Source of the DNA: an uncultured Roseburia sp.
GTDB taxonomy: Bacteria; Bacillota; Clostridia; Lachnospirales; Lachnospiraceae
Assembly: GCA_934292805.1 (NCBI GenBank)
Contig: CAKQXQ010000020.1
Location: 1-38,707 of the forward strand
DNA: 38,707 bases
Reading direction: 5' to 3'
A program made the position numbers and the translations under genes. Below, one piece after another: positions 17,260 to 24,524 of the stretch (positions within the stretch are counted from its first letter, which is position 1; every line of letters begins with the position of its first letter). The notes under the pieces were generated by a model. The model was not told where the DNA came from, did no database searches, and worked only from the letters and a program-made list of their open reading frames with translations.

Positions 17260-18164
17260 TGAATATGAAAGTCGACTTATGTGGAGTAACATTAAACAAT
17301 CCGGTTATGACAGCATCCGGAACATTCGGATCCGGCGCAGAGTATTCAGAGTTTGTGGATCTTAATAAATTAGGTGCAGTTGTTACCAAAGGTGTTGCCA
17401 ATGTTCCATGGCCTGGAAATCCGACACCACGTGTTGCAGAAGTTTATGGTGGTATGTTAAATGCTGTAGGACTTCAGAATCCGGGAATCGATCTTTTTAT
17501 TGAACGTGATATTCCTTTTCTGAAAAAATATAACACTAAGATTATGGTAAATGTCTGTGGCCATTCCACAGAGGAATATATTGCAGTAGTAGAGAGACTG
17601 CGTGACCAGCCGGTCGATCTGCTTGAGATCAATATTTCCTGCCCGAATGTCAAGGAGGGAGGAATTGCTTTTGGACAGGATCCAAAAGCAGTAGAAGCGA
17701 TCACAAAAGAAATGAAAAAACATGCCGCACAGCCAGTGATCATGAAGCTTTCACCGAATGTGACAGATATCACTGAGATGGCAAGAGCAGCTGAGGCAGG
17801 TGGTGCAGATGGTTTATCACTGATCAATACGATCACCGGAATGAAGATCGACATTAACCGCCAGAAGTTTGTACTTGCCAATAAGACAGGCGGAATGTCC
17901 GGTCCTGCGATCCATCCGGTGGCAGTGCGTATGGTATACCAGACTGCCCAGGCAGTAAAGCTTCCTATCGTAGGTATGGGAGGAATCATGAATGCAGAAG
18001 ATGCGATCGAGATGATCCTTGCCGGTGCAACCGCAATTTCTGTCGGTACAGCAAACTTTACGAACCCACGTGTAACAGAAGAGATCGTTGCCGGAATTGA
18101 AACATATATGGAAAAATACCATGTTTCAGACATCAAAGAACTGATCGGTGCAGTACACGAATAA
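17259..18164 (+). CDS. pyrD: Dihydroorotate dehydrogenase B, catalytic subunit (class 1B)
   Basis: A 301-residue FMN-binding TIM barrel that oxidises dihydroorotate to orotate. Seen are NPVMTASGTFG at the N-terminus, KGVANVPWPGNP, EINISCPNVKEGG with the class 1 catalytic Cys128, SLINTITGMKIDI, GGMSGPAIHPVA and the phosphate-binding GMGGIMNAEDA. Its companion is PyrK, and the one-base overlap (TAATG) implies translational coupling. No membrane-targeting N-terminus is present, so this is the NAD-dependent cytosolic type rather than the quinone type. Confidence 0.95.
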   Translation: MNMKVDLCGVTLNNPVMTASGTFGSGAEYSEFVDLNKLGAVVTKGVANVPWPGNPTPRVAEVYGGMLNAVGLQNPGIDLFIERDIPFLKKYNTKIMVNVCGHSTEEYIAVVERLRDQPVDLLEINISCPNVKEGGIAFGQDPKAVEAITKEMKKHAAQPVIMKLSPNVTDITEMARAAEAGGADGLSLINTITGMKIDINRQKFVLANKTGGMSGPAIHPVAVRMVYQTAQAVKLPIVGMGGIMNAEDAIEMILAGATAISVGTANFTNPRVTEEIVAGIETYMEKYHVSDIKELIGAVHE

Positions 18165-18323
18165 AGACTTTGTATGGATCAAAACATAAAAACTGTGTAT
18201 AAATCCAAAACTGTGTATGAATGAAAACAGCATATGGAAAAATCACGGTATTTATGGTAGTATGAAAAGGATATTTAGAAAGTAACAGAGGCAGTTGCCC
18301 GTAAATACAGGAGGTTATGAAAA

Positions 18324-19004
18324 GTGGAAGCATACAAGAGTGAATTTATCGATTTTATGGTAGAAAGTGATGTATTAAAATTTGGAGATTTTACATTGAA
18401 GAGTGGACGTAAATCCCCATTTTTTATGAATGCAGGAGCATATGTGACAGGTTCCCAGTTAAAGAGACTTGGTGAGTACTATGCAAAAGCGATCCATGCA
18501 AATTACGGAGATGATTTTGACGTATTGTTCGGACCTGCATATAAGGGAATCCCACTTGCAGTTGTTACAGCAATCGCATACAGTGAATTATACGGAAAAG
18601 AGATCCGCTACTGCTCAGACAGAAAAGAAGCGAAAGATCACGGAGCAGACAAGGGAGGTTTCCTTGGAAGCAGCTTAAAAGACGGTGACAGAGTCGTTAT
18701 GATCGAGGATGTGACCACTTCCGGAAAATCAATGGAAGAGACTGTTCCAAAGGTAAAAGGAGCGGCAGATGTAGAAATCGTAGGTCTTATGGTCAGCTTA
18801 AACCGTATGGAAGTCGGACAGGGCGGAAAGGTAAGTGCACTGGATGAGATCAGGGAAAAATATGGCTTTGAAGGAAAAGCGATCGTTACAATGGCAGAGG
18901 TGACAGAATATCTTTACAACAGAGAACACAATGGCAAAGTTGTGATCAATGACGAGATCAAAACAGCAATTGACAAGTACTACGAAGAGTATGGATGTAA
19001 GTAA
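18324..19004 (+). CDS. pyrE: Orotate phosphoribosyltransferase
   Basis: A 226-residue enzyme that joins orotate and PRPP to give OMP. LKSGRKSPFFMNAG occurs near the N-terminus, FGPAYKGIPLAV around 69-80 and the PRPP-binding loop IEDVTTSG at 127-134. The start is GTG at 18324 with AGGAGG 9 bases before it; the ATG at 18318 between them is out of frame. A 159-base gap separates it from pyrD; it contains a weak candidate -10 (TAGTAT, 18258-18263) but no clear attenuator. The 3' end overlaps the next gene by 14 bases. OMP decarboxylase (pyrF) and aspartate carbamoyltransferase (pyrB) are not in the window. Confidence 0.95.
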   Translation: MEAYKSEFIDFMVESDVLKFGDFTLKSGRKSPFFMNAGAYVTGSQLKRLGEYYAKAIHANYGDDFDVLFGPAYKGIPLAVVTAIAYSELYGKEIRYCSDRKEAKDHGADKGGFLGSSLKDGDRVVMIEDVTTSGKSMEETVPKVKGAADVEIVGLMVSLNRMEVGQGGKVSALDEIREKYGFEGKAIVTMAEVTEYLYNREHNGKVVINDEIKTAIDKYYEEYGCK

Positions 19005-19506
19005 GAAAGGCAGCGGGCATAGCCCGTTTGGCCGGAAGAAGAAACACCGGTTGATGGCATTCGTATTTTTTATGATGTATTTTGTTGTTCTGTTTTACTT
19101 CCTGTTCTTTTCAGAAGAATTGGGAAGAACATATTCTGAGAGGCCATATCACTATAATCTGATTCCGTTTCATGAGATCATGCGATTTATCCGTTATCGG
19201 CATGTGCTCGGATGGAAGGCAGTGATACTGAATATCTGGGGCAATATTATTGCGTTTATGCCATTTGGGCTTTTTTTGCCGATTTATGCAAAACGATGCA
19301 GAAATCTCTGGATGACAGTATTATACAGTTTTGAATTGAGCCTGTTAGTGGAATTGCTTCAGCTGGTATTTAAAGTGGGAAGCTTTGATGTGGATGACCT
19401 GTTTTTAAATACAGTTGGAGGTCTGTTTGGTTATCTTGTGTACAAAGTGATCGTCAGACTCCGGAAAAATTCCGGCAGTAAAAAAGTACAGGTGGATGGG
19501 AAGTAA
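18991..19506 (+). CDS. VanZ-like membrane protein
   Basis: A 171-residue integral membrane protein. Hydrophobic segments are at about 21-42, 78-97, 104-125 and 135-152. The order YNLIPFHEI, NIIAFMPFGLFLP, ELLQLVFKVGSFDVDDLFLNTVGG is the VanZ family pattern. VanZ of enterococci gives low-level teicoplanin resistance, but most chromosomal family members are uncharacterised, so resistance should not be assumed. The start is uncertain: ATG 18991 overlaps the last codons of pyrE and gives the best fit, and the signal upstream is only GAAGAG. Co-transcribed with pyrE and with the small protein that follows after 5 bases. Confidence 0.85.
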   Translation: MDVSKKGSGHSPFGRKKKHRLMAFVFFMMYFVVLFYFLFFSEELGRTYSERPYHYNLIPFHEIMRFIRYRHVLGWKAVILNIWGNIIAFMPFGLFLPIYAKRCRNLWMTVLYSFELSLLVELLQLVFKVGSFDVDDLFLNTVGGLFGYLVYKVIVRLRKNSGSKKVQVDGK

Positions 19507-19511
19507 TATTT

Positions 19512-19844
19512 ATGAAACAGAGAAGACGTAGAAAATACGGATACAAATTTACAGAGAAGACGCAGTCAAAGAAAGGGATACTTTCTTTTTGCCTGGCTGT
19601 GCTTTCAATTGCGATCTTTGCGTATGTGGTGGTGAATTCTTTTCATCACGGCGGGAATGGGAGCATGTATCTGGGAAGCGCAGGAGTGACTTCTATGCTG
19701 ATCGCGGTCGTTGCATTTGTATTTGCAGTGATGAGCCTTCGGGAAGAGGAATCCTTCAAATTATTTCCATATCTGGGTACGGTGCTGTCTTTTCTTGCAG
19801 CAGGAGTATGGATCGCAGTTTACGTGATCGGATTTCTGATATAA
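19512..19844 (+). CDS. Small membrane protein, DUF6142-like
   Basis: A 110-residue protein with a strongly basic N-terminus (MKQRRRRKYGYKFTEKTQ) and three hydrophobic segments at about 23-42, 55-74 and 83-107. The FTEKTQSKKGILSF opening resembles small Lachnospiraceae membrane proteins grouped as DUF6142; this is from memory and not certain. The basic N-terminus should face the cytosol. No function is known. GGGAAG lies 8 bases upstream, and the gene starts 5 bases after the VanZ-like gene; a terminator follows it, so it ends the transcript. Confidence 0.75.
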   Translation: MKQRRRRKYGYKFTEKTQSKKGILSFCLAVLSIAIFAYVVVNSFHHGGNGSMYLGSAGVTSMLIAVVAFVFAVMSLREEESFKLFPYLGTVLSFLAAGVWIAVYVIGFLI

Positions 19845-19862
19845 AATCGGACAAATTAACTG

Positions 19863-19889
19863 GCTGCATCGGAAAAGATGCAGCTTTTT
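19863..19889 (+). terminator. Terminator after the pyr/VanZ transcript
   Basis: gctgcatc (19863-19870) pairs with gatgcagc (19877-19884), 8 bp, 6-base loop, then five T. The ribosome site of the aminopeptidase gene follows within 10 bases, so some read-through may feed that gene. Confidence 0.85.
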
Positions 19890-19908
19890 ATGATGAAAGG
19901 AACAAAAA

Positions 19909-21936
19909 ATGGGTTACAGAGAAATTTACAAAGAGTCGAATGAAATGGCCGCCGAGCGTTTTGAACTTGTGATGGAACGCATAGAAAAAATCGCTGAACA
20001 AACAGATGTGCCGGAGGTGTTTGACGATTATTTCAAAAAGACAGCACAGTTTTTATTACAGTTAAGAGATATCACAAAAAAAGCAGAAGCAGATACATTA
20101 AAGAATGCTTCTTTAGCAGAATGTGAGCAGCAGAATGCGTCAATTTATGCAGATATCATGGCAGAACATTATGGACAGAGCTATGGAAATCCGGCTTACG
20201 CAGTTGAAAAGCTGGGTGAAGAATATGGTGCAATCCTTTCTGCATTATATGCAGAATGCAGAAAACATATCAAAGATGCGTTCGCAGCCAAGAAGATGAA
20301 TGTCACAATTGCTTCAGAATTGTTTGTAGAAATCTATAATTATTTTGAGGAGAAGGAAGGCATTGACAAGACAGCCGTTGAACAGGCTATTTACTGGTAT
20401 TTTCATGATTACAGCGAGATTTTTCTCGGCGAGGCGATCCGTGAGATCGTAGATGCAGAGGAAGATTTCTTATATGAGATCGTGATGAATGCAGATCTTA
20501 CAGATCTTCGTTATCTTTATCAGTATGGAGAGCATATTGGTGAAAATGAAACAGGCATTGCAGCATTCTTAAATGCAATGTCAGAGGAAGAGATCCAGGC
20601 AATGGCTGATACGTATACAGAAGGCTATCGTATCGGATTTGCTGCAACAGGAAAAGATCTGTCAAAAAAGACAACAGCACAGGTTCGTTATCCGATCGGT
20701 TTTGAGCGTATGGTACGTGCAGCAGTAAAAAATCTTGAGAAGCTGAATCTGAAAGTGACGATGCGTGCATACTCTTCGGCAGCGAATAAACAGTATGATT
20801 ACGATCATAAAGAGGATAAAGCATTATATTACGATAAAGCATATGTCGAAAGACGTCTCGAAGTAATGAAAACAACTTATGAAGAATTCAAAAAGATGGC
20901 AAATGGACAGGCAGGACCAGCTGTTATTGAAGTGTTCGGCGAGACACCATTTTCTCCTGAGACAAAAAAAGAAGTGCTGAAGCTGAATGAAAAACAGCAG
21001 CAGTTAAGCGTCTATGATATGAGCATGTCAGGACAGATCACCAATCAGTACATTATCGGCGAGGAGAGAAGCTTTACGATCATTGCATATCCGGTACCGC
21101 AGATCGGAGAGAAATTTAAAGAGATCTTTGCAAAGACAGTGGAGATCAATACATTAGATTATACACTTTACCAGAACATGCAGCAGAAGATCATTGATGT
21201 GTTGGATCAGGCAGAAAAGGTACACATTACCGGAAAGAATGGAAACAAGACAGATCTTTATGTTTCTATCTGGCCATTAAAGGATGCAGCAAAAGAAACA
21301 GCATTTGAAAACTGTGTGGCAGATGTCAATATCCCGGTAGGCGAGGTGTTTACATCGCCGGTATTAAAAGGAACGACCGGAAAATTATTTGTCAGCCAGG
21401 TTTACTTAAATGAACTGAAATATCTGAATCTTGAGATCGATTTTGAAGACGGTATCATCAAAGATTATACCTGCACCAACTTTGATCAGGAGGAAGAGTG
21501 CAGAAAATATATCAAAGAAAACGTATTAATGAATCATGAGACACTGCCAATGGGTGAGTTTGCGATCGGAACGAATACAACCGCTTACCGGATGGCAAGA
21601 GATTTTGATATTGCGGATAAGCTTCCAATCTTAATCGCAGAGAAGACCGGACCTCATTTTGCAGTGGGAGATACCTGCTATTCCCATGAAGAAGATATGG
21701 CAACTTATAATCCGGACGGAAAGCAGATTGTTGCAAGGGAGAATGATTACTCAAGACTCCGCAGTGAAGATATGGGCAAAGCATATTTTAACTGTCATAC
21801 AGATATCACAATTCCTTATGATGAGCTTGATAAGATCACAGTCATCCGCAAAGACGGAACAACAGAGGATATCATTTCTGATGGACGTTTTGTACTTGCA
21901 GGAATCGAAGAACTGAATAAACCACTGGATTGTTAA
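19909..21936 (+). CDS. M29-family metalloaminopeptidase with long N-terminal extension
   Basis: A 675-residue protein. Its C-terminal part carries all five metal ligands known for the M29 (aminopeptidase T/S) family: Glu479 in NIPVGEVFTSP, Glu550 in MGEFAIGTN, His583 in GPHFAVGDTC, and His630 and Asp632 in YFNCHTDITIP. The family acts in the cytosol as a two-metal exopeptidase on N-terminal residues. Typical members are about 370-415 residues; here roughly 250 additional residues precede the first recognisable part (TTAQVRYPIGFERMVRAA). This extension is helical and acidic and has no motif I recognise. AAAGGA lies 7 bases before ATG 19909. It stands as a single gene between a terminator and purE. 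Confidence 0.85.
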   Translation: MGYREIYKESNEMAAERFELVMERIEKIAEQTDVPEVFDDYFKKTAQFLLQLRDITKKAEADTLKNASLAECEQQNASIYADIMAEHYGQSYGNPAYAVEKLGEEYGAILSALYAECRKHIKDAFAAKKMNVTIASELFVEIYNYFEEKEGIDKTAVEQAIYWYFHDYSEIFLGEAIREIVDAEEDFLYEIVMNADLTDLRYLYQYGEHIGENETGIAAFLNAMSEEEIQAMADTYTEGYRIGFAATGKDLSKKTTAQVRYPIGFERMVRAAVKNLEKLNLKVTMRAYSSAANKQYDYDHKEDKALYYDKAYVERRLEVMKTTYEEFKKMANGQAGPAVIEVFGETPFSPETKKEVLKLNEKQQQLSVYDMSMSGQITNQYIIGEERSFTIIAYPVPQIGEKFKEIFAKTVEINTLDYTLYQNMQQKIIDVLDQAEKVHITGKNGNKTDLYVSIWPLKDAAKETAFENCVADVNIPVGEVFTSPVLKGTTGKLFVSQVYLNELKYLNLEIDFEDGIIKDYTCTNFDQEEECRKYIKENVLMNHETLPMGEFAIGTNTTAYRMARDFDIADKLPILIAEKTGPHFAVGDTCYSHEEDMATYNPDGKQIVARENDYSRLRSEDMGKAYFNCHTDITIPYDELDKITVIRKDGTTEDIISDGRFVLAGIEELNKPLDC

Positions 21937-21980
21937 ATGATATATAAACAGATTTAATAAAACACTTAATAATTATTAAT

Positions 21981-22009
21981 TAGACTTCTTAATCAAAACA
22001 TATTATAAT
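21981..22009 (+). promoter_or_regulatory. Promoter of the purE operon
   Basis: TAGACT at 21981-21986, a 17-base spacer and a perfect TATAAT at 22004-22009. The leader to purE is only about 40 bases and cannot hold a purine riboswitch. Confidence 0.7.
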
Positions 22010-22055
22010 CATTGCGAAGATAGATTGTGAAAACAAAGAAAAGGAGACGAATATC

Positions 22056-22556
22056 ATGGCAAAAGTTGGTATTGTAATGGGTAGTGACTCAGATATGCCG
22101 GTAATGGCAAAAGCAGCTGATATATTAGAAAAATTAGGAATCGATTATGAGATGACGATCATCTCAGCACATCGTGAGCCGGATGTTTTCTTCGAATATG
22201 CAAAAACAGCTGAAAGCAAAGGTTTCAAAGTCATTATTGCCGGTGCCGGAATGGCAGCACATCTGCCGGGCATGTGTGCAGCAATTTTCCCAATGCCGGT
22301 CATTGGTATTCCTATGCATACAACTTCCCTGGGTGGAAGAGATTCTTTATACTCCATCGTACAGATGCCTTCCGGCATTCCGGTTGCAACTGTAGCGATC
22401 AATGGTGGAGCAAATGCAGGACTTCTCGCTGCGAAGATCCTTGCTACATCGGATGAAGCTTTATTAGAACGCTTAAAGGCTTATTCCAAAGATTTAAAAG
22501 AGCAGGTTCAGGCAAAAGATGCAAGACTGCAGGAAGTTGGATATAAAAACTATTAA
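22056..22556 (+). CDS. purE: N5-carboxyaminoimidazole ribonucleotide mutase (PurE)
   Basis: A 166-residue class I PurE, which converts N5-CAIR to CAIR in purine synthesis. The phosphate loop MGSDSDMPVM is at about 8-17, SAHREPD at about 39-45, AGAGMAAHLPGMCAA and GIPMHTTSLGGRDSLYSIVQMPSG follow, all family hallmarks. AAGGAGACG lies before the ATG. It opens the purE-purM-purN-purD run; purK, its usual partner for N5-CAIR, is not next to it. Confidence 0.96.
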   Translation: MAKVGIVMGSDSDMPVMAKAADILEKLGIDYEMTIISAHREPDVFFEYAKTAESKGFKVIIAGAGMAAHLPGMCAAIFPMPVIGIPMHTTSLGGRDSLYSIVQMPSGIPVATVAINGGANAGLLAAKILATSDEALLERLKAYSKDLKEQVQAKDARLQEVGYKNY

Positions 22557-22563
22557 AATATGA

Positions 22564-22642
22564 TTTTGCTTCGCAAAAACAAGGAGGCGAAATCCTCTCC
22601 TCACCAGAGGGTTCGGATTTTTGCTTCGCAAAAACAAGGAGG
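22564..22642 (+). repeat. Composite GCTTCGC/AGGAGG repeat, copy 1 (upstream of purM)
   Basis: Two identical 24-base units (22564-22587 and 22619-22642), each ttttgcttcgc followed by five A and caaggagg, flank a core with CCTCT and AGAGG that can pair. The ttttgc/gcaaaa part of each unit is itself a tiny hairpin. The second unit ends in the AGGAGG that serves purM, five bases before its ATG. A near-identical element precedes proS at 37035-37108. Confidence 0.8.
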
Positions 22643-22647
22643 ATATT

Positions 22648-23673
22648 ATGGATTATAAGAATGCAGGTGTAGATATTGAAGCTGGATATGAATCAGTGGA
22701 ATTAATGAAGAAATATGTAAAAGGAACAATGCGTCCGGAAGTATTGGGCGGACTCGGCGGATTCTCAGGAGCATTCTCTTTAAGTGCGATCAAAGGAATG
22801 GAAGAGCCGGTTCTTTTATCAGGAACAGATGGATGCGGAACAAAAGTAAAACTTGCGTTCCTTTTGGATAAGCATGATACGATTGGTATCGACTGTGTTG
22901 CAATGTGCGTGAATGATGTTGCATGTGCCGGTGGAGAACCATTATTCTTCCTGGATTACATTGCATGTGGAAAAAATTATCCGGAGAAGATCGCAACGAT
23001 CGTAAGTGGTGTGGCAGAAGGATGCAAGCAGTCAGGATGTGCCTTGATCGGTGGCGAGACAGCAGAACATCCGGGACTTATGCCGGAAGACGAATATGAT
23101 CTTGCAGGATTTACGGTAGGTGTTGCAGATAAAAAAGACATCATCACAGGCGAAGATGTAAAGGCCGGCGATGTACTGATCGGTATGGCATCTACAGGTG
23201 TTCATTCCAATGGATTTTCTCTTGTAAGAAAAATCTTTAAAATGGATAAAGAAACATTAAATACATATCATGAAGAACTTGGAAAAACATTAGGAGAAGC
23301 ATTGCTTGCTCCGACAAGAATTTATGTAAAAGCACTGAAGAATGTAAAAGAAGCAGGTGTGCGCGTGAAAGCATGCAGTCATATCACAGGTGGCGGATTC
23401 TATGAAAATGTTCCAAGAATGCTGCCGGAAGGCAAACATGCTGTGATCAGAAAAGACAGCTACGAAGTTCCGGCCATTTTCAAAATGATGGCAAGAGAAG
23501 GACAGGTTGAAGAGCAGATGATGTACAATACTTATAACATGGGTATTGGTATGATCGTTGCAGTTGATCCTGCTGATGTTGAGAAAACAATGGAAGCAAT
23601 GAAAGCAGCCGGAGATACACCATATGTGATCGGTGAGATCAAAGACGGTGAAAAAGGAGTAACTTTATGCTAA
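22648..23673 (+). CDS. purM: Phosphoribosylformylglycinamidine cyclo-ligase (AIR synthetase)
   Basis: A 341-residue enzyme that uses ATP to close FGAM to AIR. Present are YKNAGVDIEAGYE at the start, LSGTDGCGTKVKLAF, GIDCVAMCVNDVACAGGEPLFFLDY, the GGETAEHPGL ATP-site loop, ASTGVHSNGFSLVRKI and HITGGGFYENVPRM. ATG 22648 is chosen because AGGAGG lies five bases upstream; a longer in-frame start at 22621 would lie inside the repeat and ahead of that ribosome site. The stop overlaps the purN start by 7 bases. Confidence 0.96.
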   Translation: MDYKNAGVDIEAGYESVELMKKYVKGTMRPEVLGGLGGFSGAFSLSAIKGMEEPVLLSGTDGCGTKVKLAFLLDKHDTIGIDCVAMCVNDVACAGGEPLFFLDYIACGKNYPEKIATIVSGVAEGCKQSGCALIGGETAEHPGLMPEDEYDLAGFTVGVADKKDIITGEDVKAGDVLIGMASTGVHSNGFSLVRKIFKMDKETLNTYHEELGKTLGEALLAPTRIYVKALKNVKEAGVRVKACSHITGGGFYENVPRMLPEGKHAVIRKDSYEVPAIFKMMAREGQVEEQMMYNTYNMGIGMIVAVDPADVEKTMEAMKAAGDTPYVIGEIKDGEKGVTLC

Positions 23674-24299
23674 AAGTCGCAGTTCTGGTATCCGGTGGTG
23701 GAACCAATCTCCAGGCAATCTTAGATGCGGTTGACAGCGGAGCGATTACCAATGCAAAAGTAGAAGTTGTTATCAGTAATAATAAAAATGCATATGCCTT
23801 AGAGCGTGCCAGAAATCATGGCATCGAGGCATTGTGTATTTCACCGAAAGATTATGAGACAAGGGATGCTTTTAACGAAGCATTCCTTGAAAAGTTAGAT
23901 TCCTGCCAGCCGGATCTGATCGTTCTTGCCGGATTCCTGGTTGTGATCCCGGAGAAGATGATCGAAAAATACAGAAATCGCATCATCAACATTCATCCAT
24001 CACTGATTCCTTCTTTCTGTGGAACCGGCTACTATGGATTAAAGGTACACGAAGGAGTACTTGGACGGGGAGTGAAAGTGACCGGGGCAACTGTTCATTT
24101 TGTGGATGAAGGAACAGATACAGGACCTATCATTTTACAGAAAGCAGTAGAAGTGCACCAGGATGATACACCAGAGATCCTGCAGCGTCGTGTCATGGAA
24201 CAGGCAGAATGGATCATTATGCCGAAGGCAATCGACCTGATTGCCAACGGAAAAGTTTCTGTCGTGGACGGAAAAGTGAGAATTGCTGAGGATAAGTAA
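23667..24299 (+). CDS. purN: Phosphoribosylglycinamide formyltransferase
   Basis: A 210-residue enzyme that transfers the formyl group of 10-formyl-tetrahydrofolate to GAR. The N-terminal VLVSGGGTNLQAILD phosphate loop, then INIHPSLIPSF with Asn108 and His110, and DEGTDTGPI with Asp151, make up the catalytic triad. The start lies within the last codons of purM (AAAAAGGAG upstream), implying translational coupling. It is followed by a 225-base gap filled by a large palindrome rather than directly by purD. Confidence 0.96.
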   Translation: MLKVAVLVSGGGTNLQAILDAVDSGAITNAKVEVVISNNKNAYALERARNHGIEALCISPKDYETRDAFNEAFLEKLDSCQPDLIVLAGFLVVIPEKMIEKYRNRIINIHPSLIPSFCGTGYYGLKVHEGVLGRGVKVTGATVHFVDEGTDTGPIILQKAVEVHQDDTPEILQRRVMEQAEWIIMPKAIDLIANGKVSVVDGKVRIAEDK

Positions 24300-24301
24300 T
24301 A

Positions 24302-24494
24302 GCGAAACTCTTCTATAAAGTAGAGACGATTATGAAAGATTAACAAAATCAAAAGAAGACATTGAGGAGCCGCCGGTCCTTAGCGACCGTATTTTGGTCG
24401 CTTAGTACCGTTGCGAGCGACGCATAGCGAGAGCGTGTCTTCGTTGAGTTTGTTAATCTTTCATAATCGGGCACAAACGAACAAAGAGTTTCGC
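24302..24494. repeat. 193-nt snap-back palindromic element between purN and purD
   Basis: Nested inverted repeats span the gap. gcgaaactctt (24302-24312) pairs with 24484-24494; a perfect 21-bp pair joins 24327-24347 with 24449-24469 (cgattatgaaagattaac and on); gaagaca (24355-24361) pairs with 24436-24442; and ggtccttagcgacc near the centre pairs with ggtcgcttagtacc over 12 of 14 positions. The 24362-24435 core is GC-richer than the surroundings. No coding content. It resembles the 472-610 element in architecture, not in sequence. Confidence 0.75.
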
Positions 24495-24524
24495 CAATAT
24501 TTAATTGAGAAAAGGAGATCGCTC

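Noticed and set aside
17474..18136. 220-codon minus-strand frame opposite pyrD
   Set aside because: It is the antisense shadow of a well-supported gene and has no domain or ribosome site of its own. The same holds for long antisense frames opposite hflX (14015-14578), glf (11221-11739) and the 692 lipoprotein (886-1344).
18165..18323. PyrR-type attenuator between pyrD and pyrE
   Set aside because: No anti-antiterminator/terminator set is visible; only a short near-duplicate aaaactgtgtat motif at about 18189-18200 and 18207-18218 and a weak -10 candidate.
21937..22055. Purine riboswitch ahead of purE
   Set aside because: The leader after the promoter is only about 40 bases and lacks any riboswitch core.
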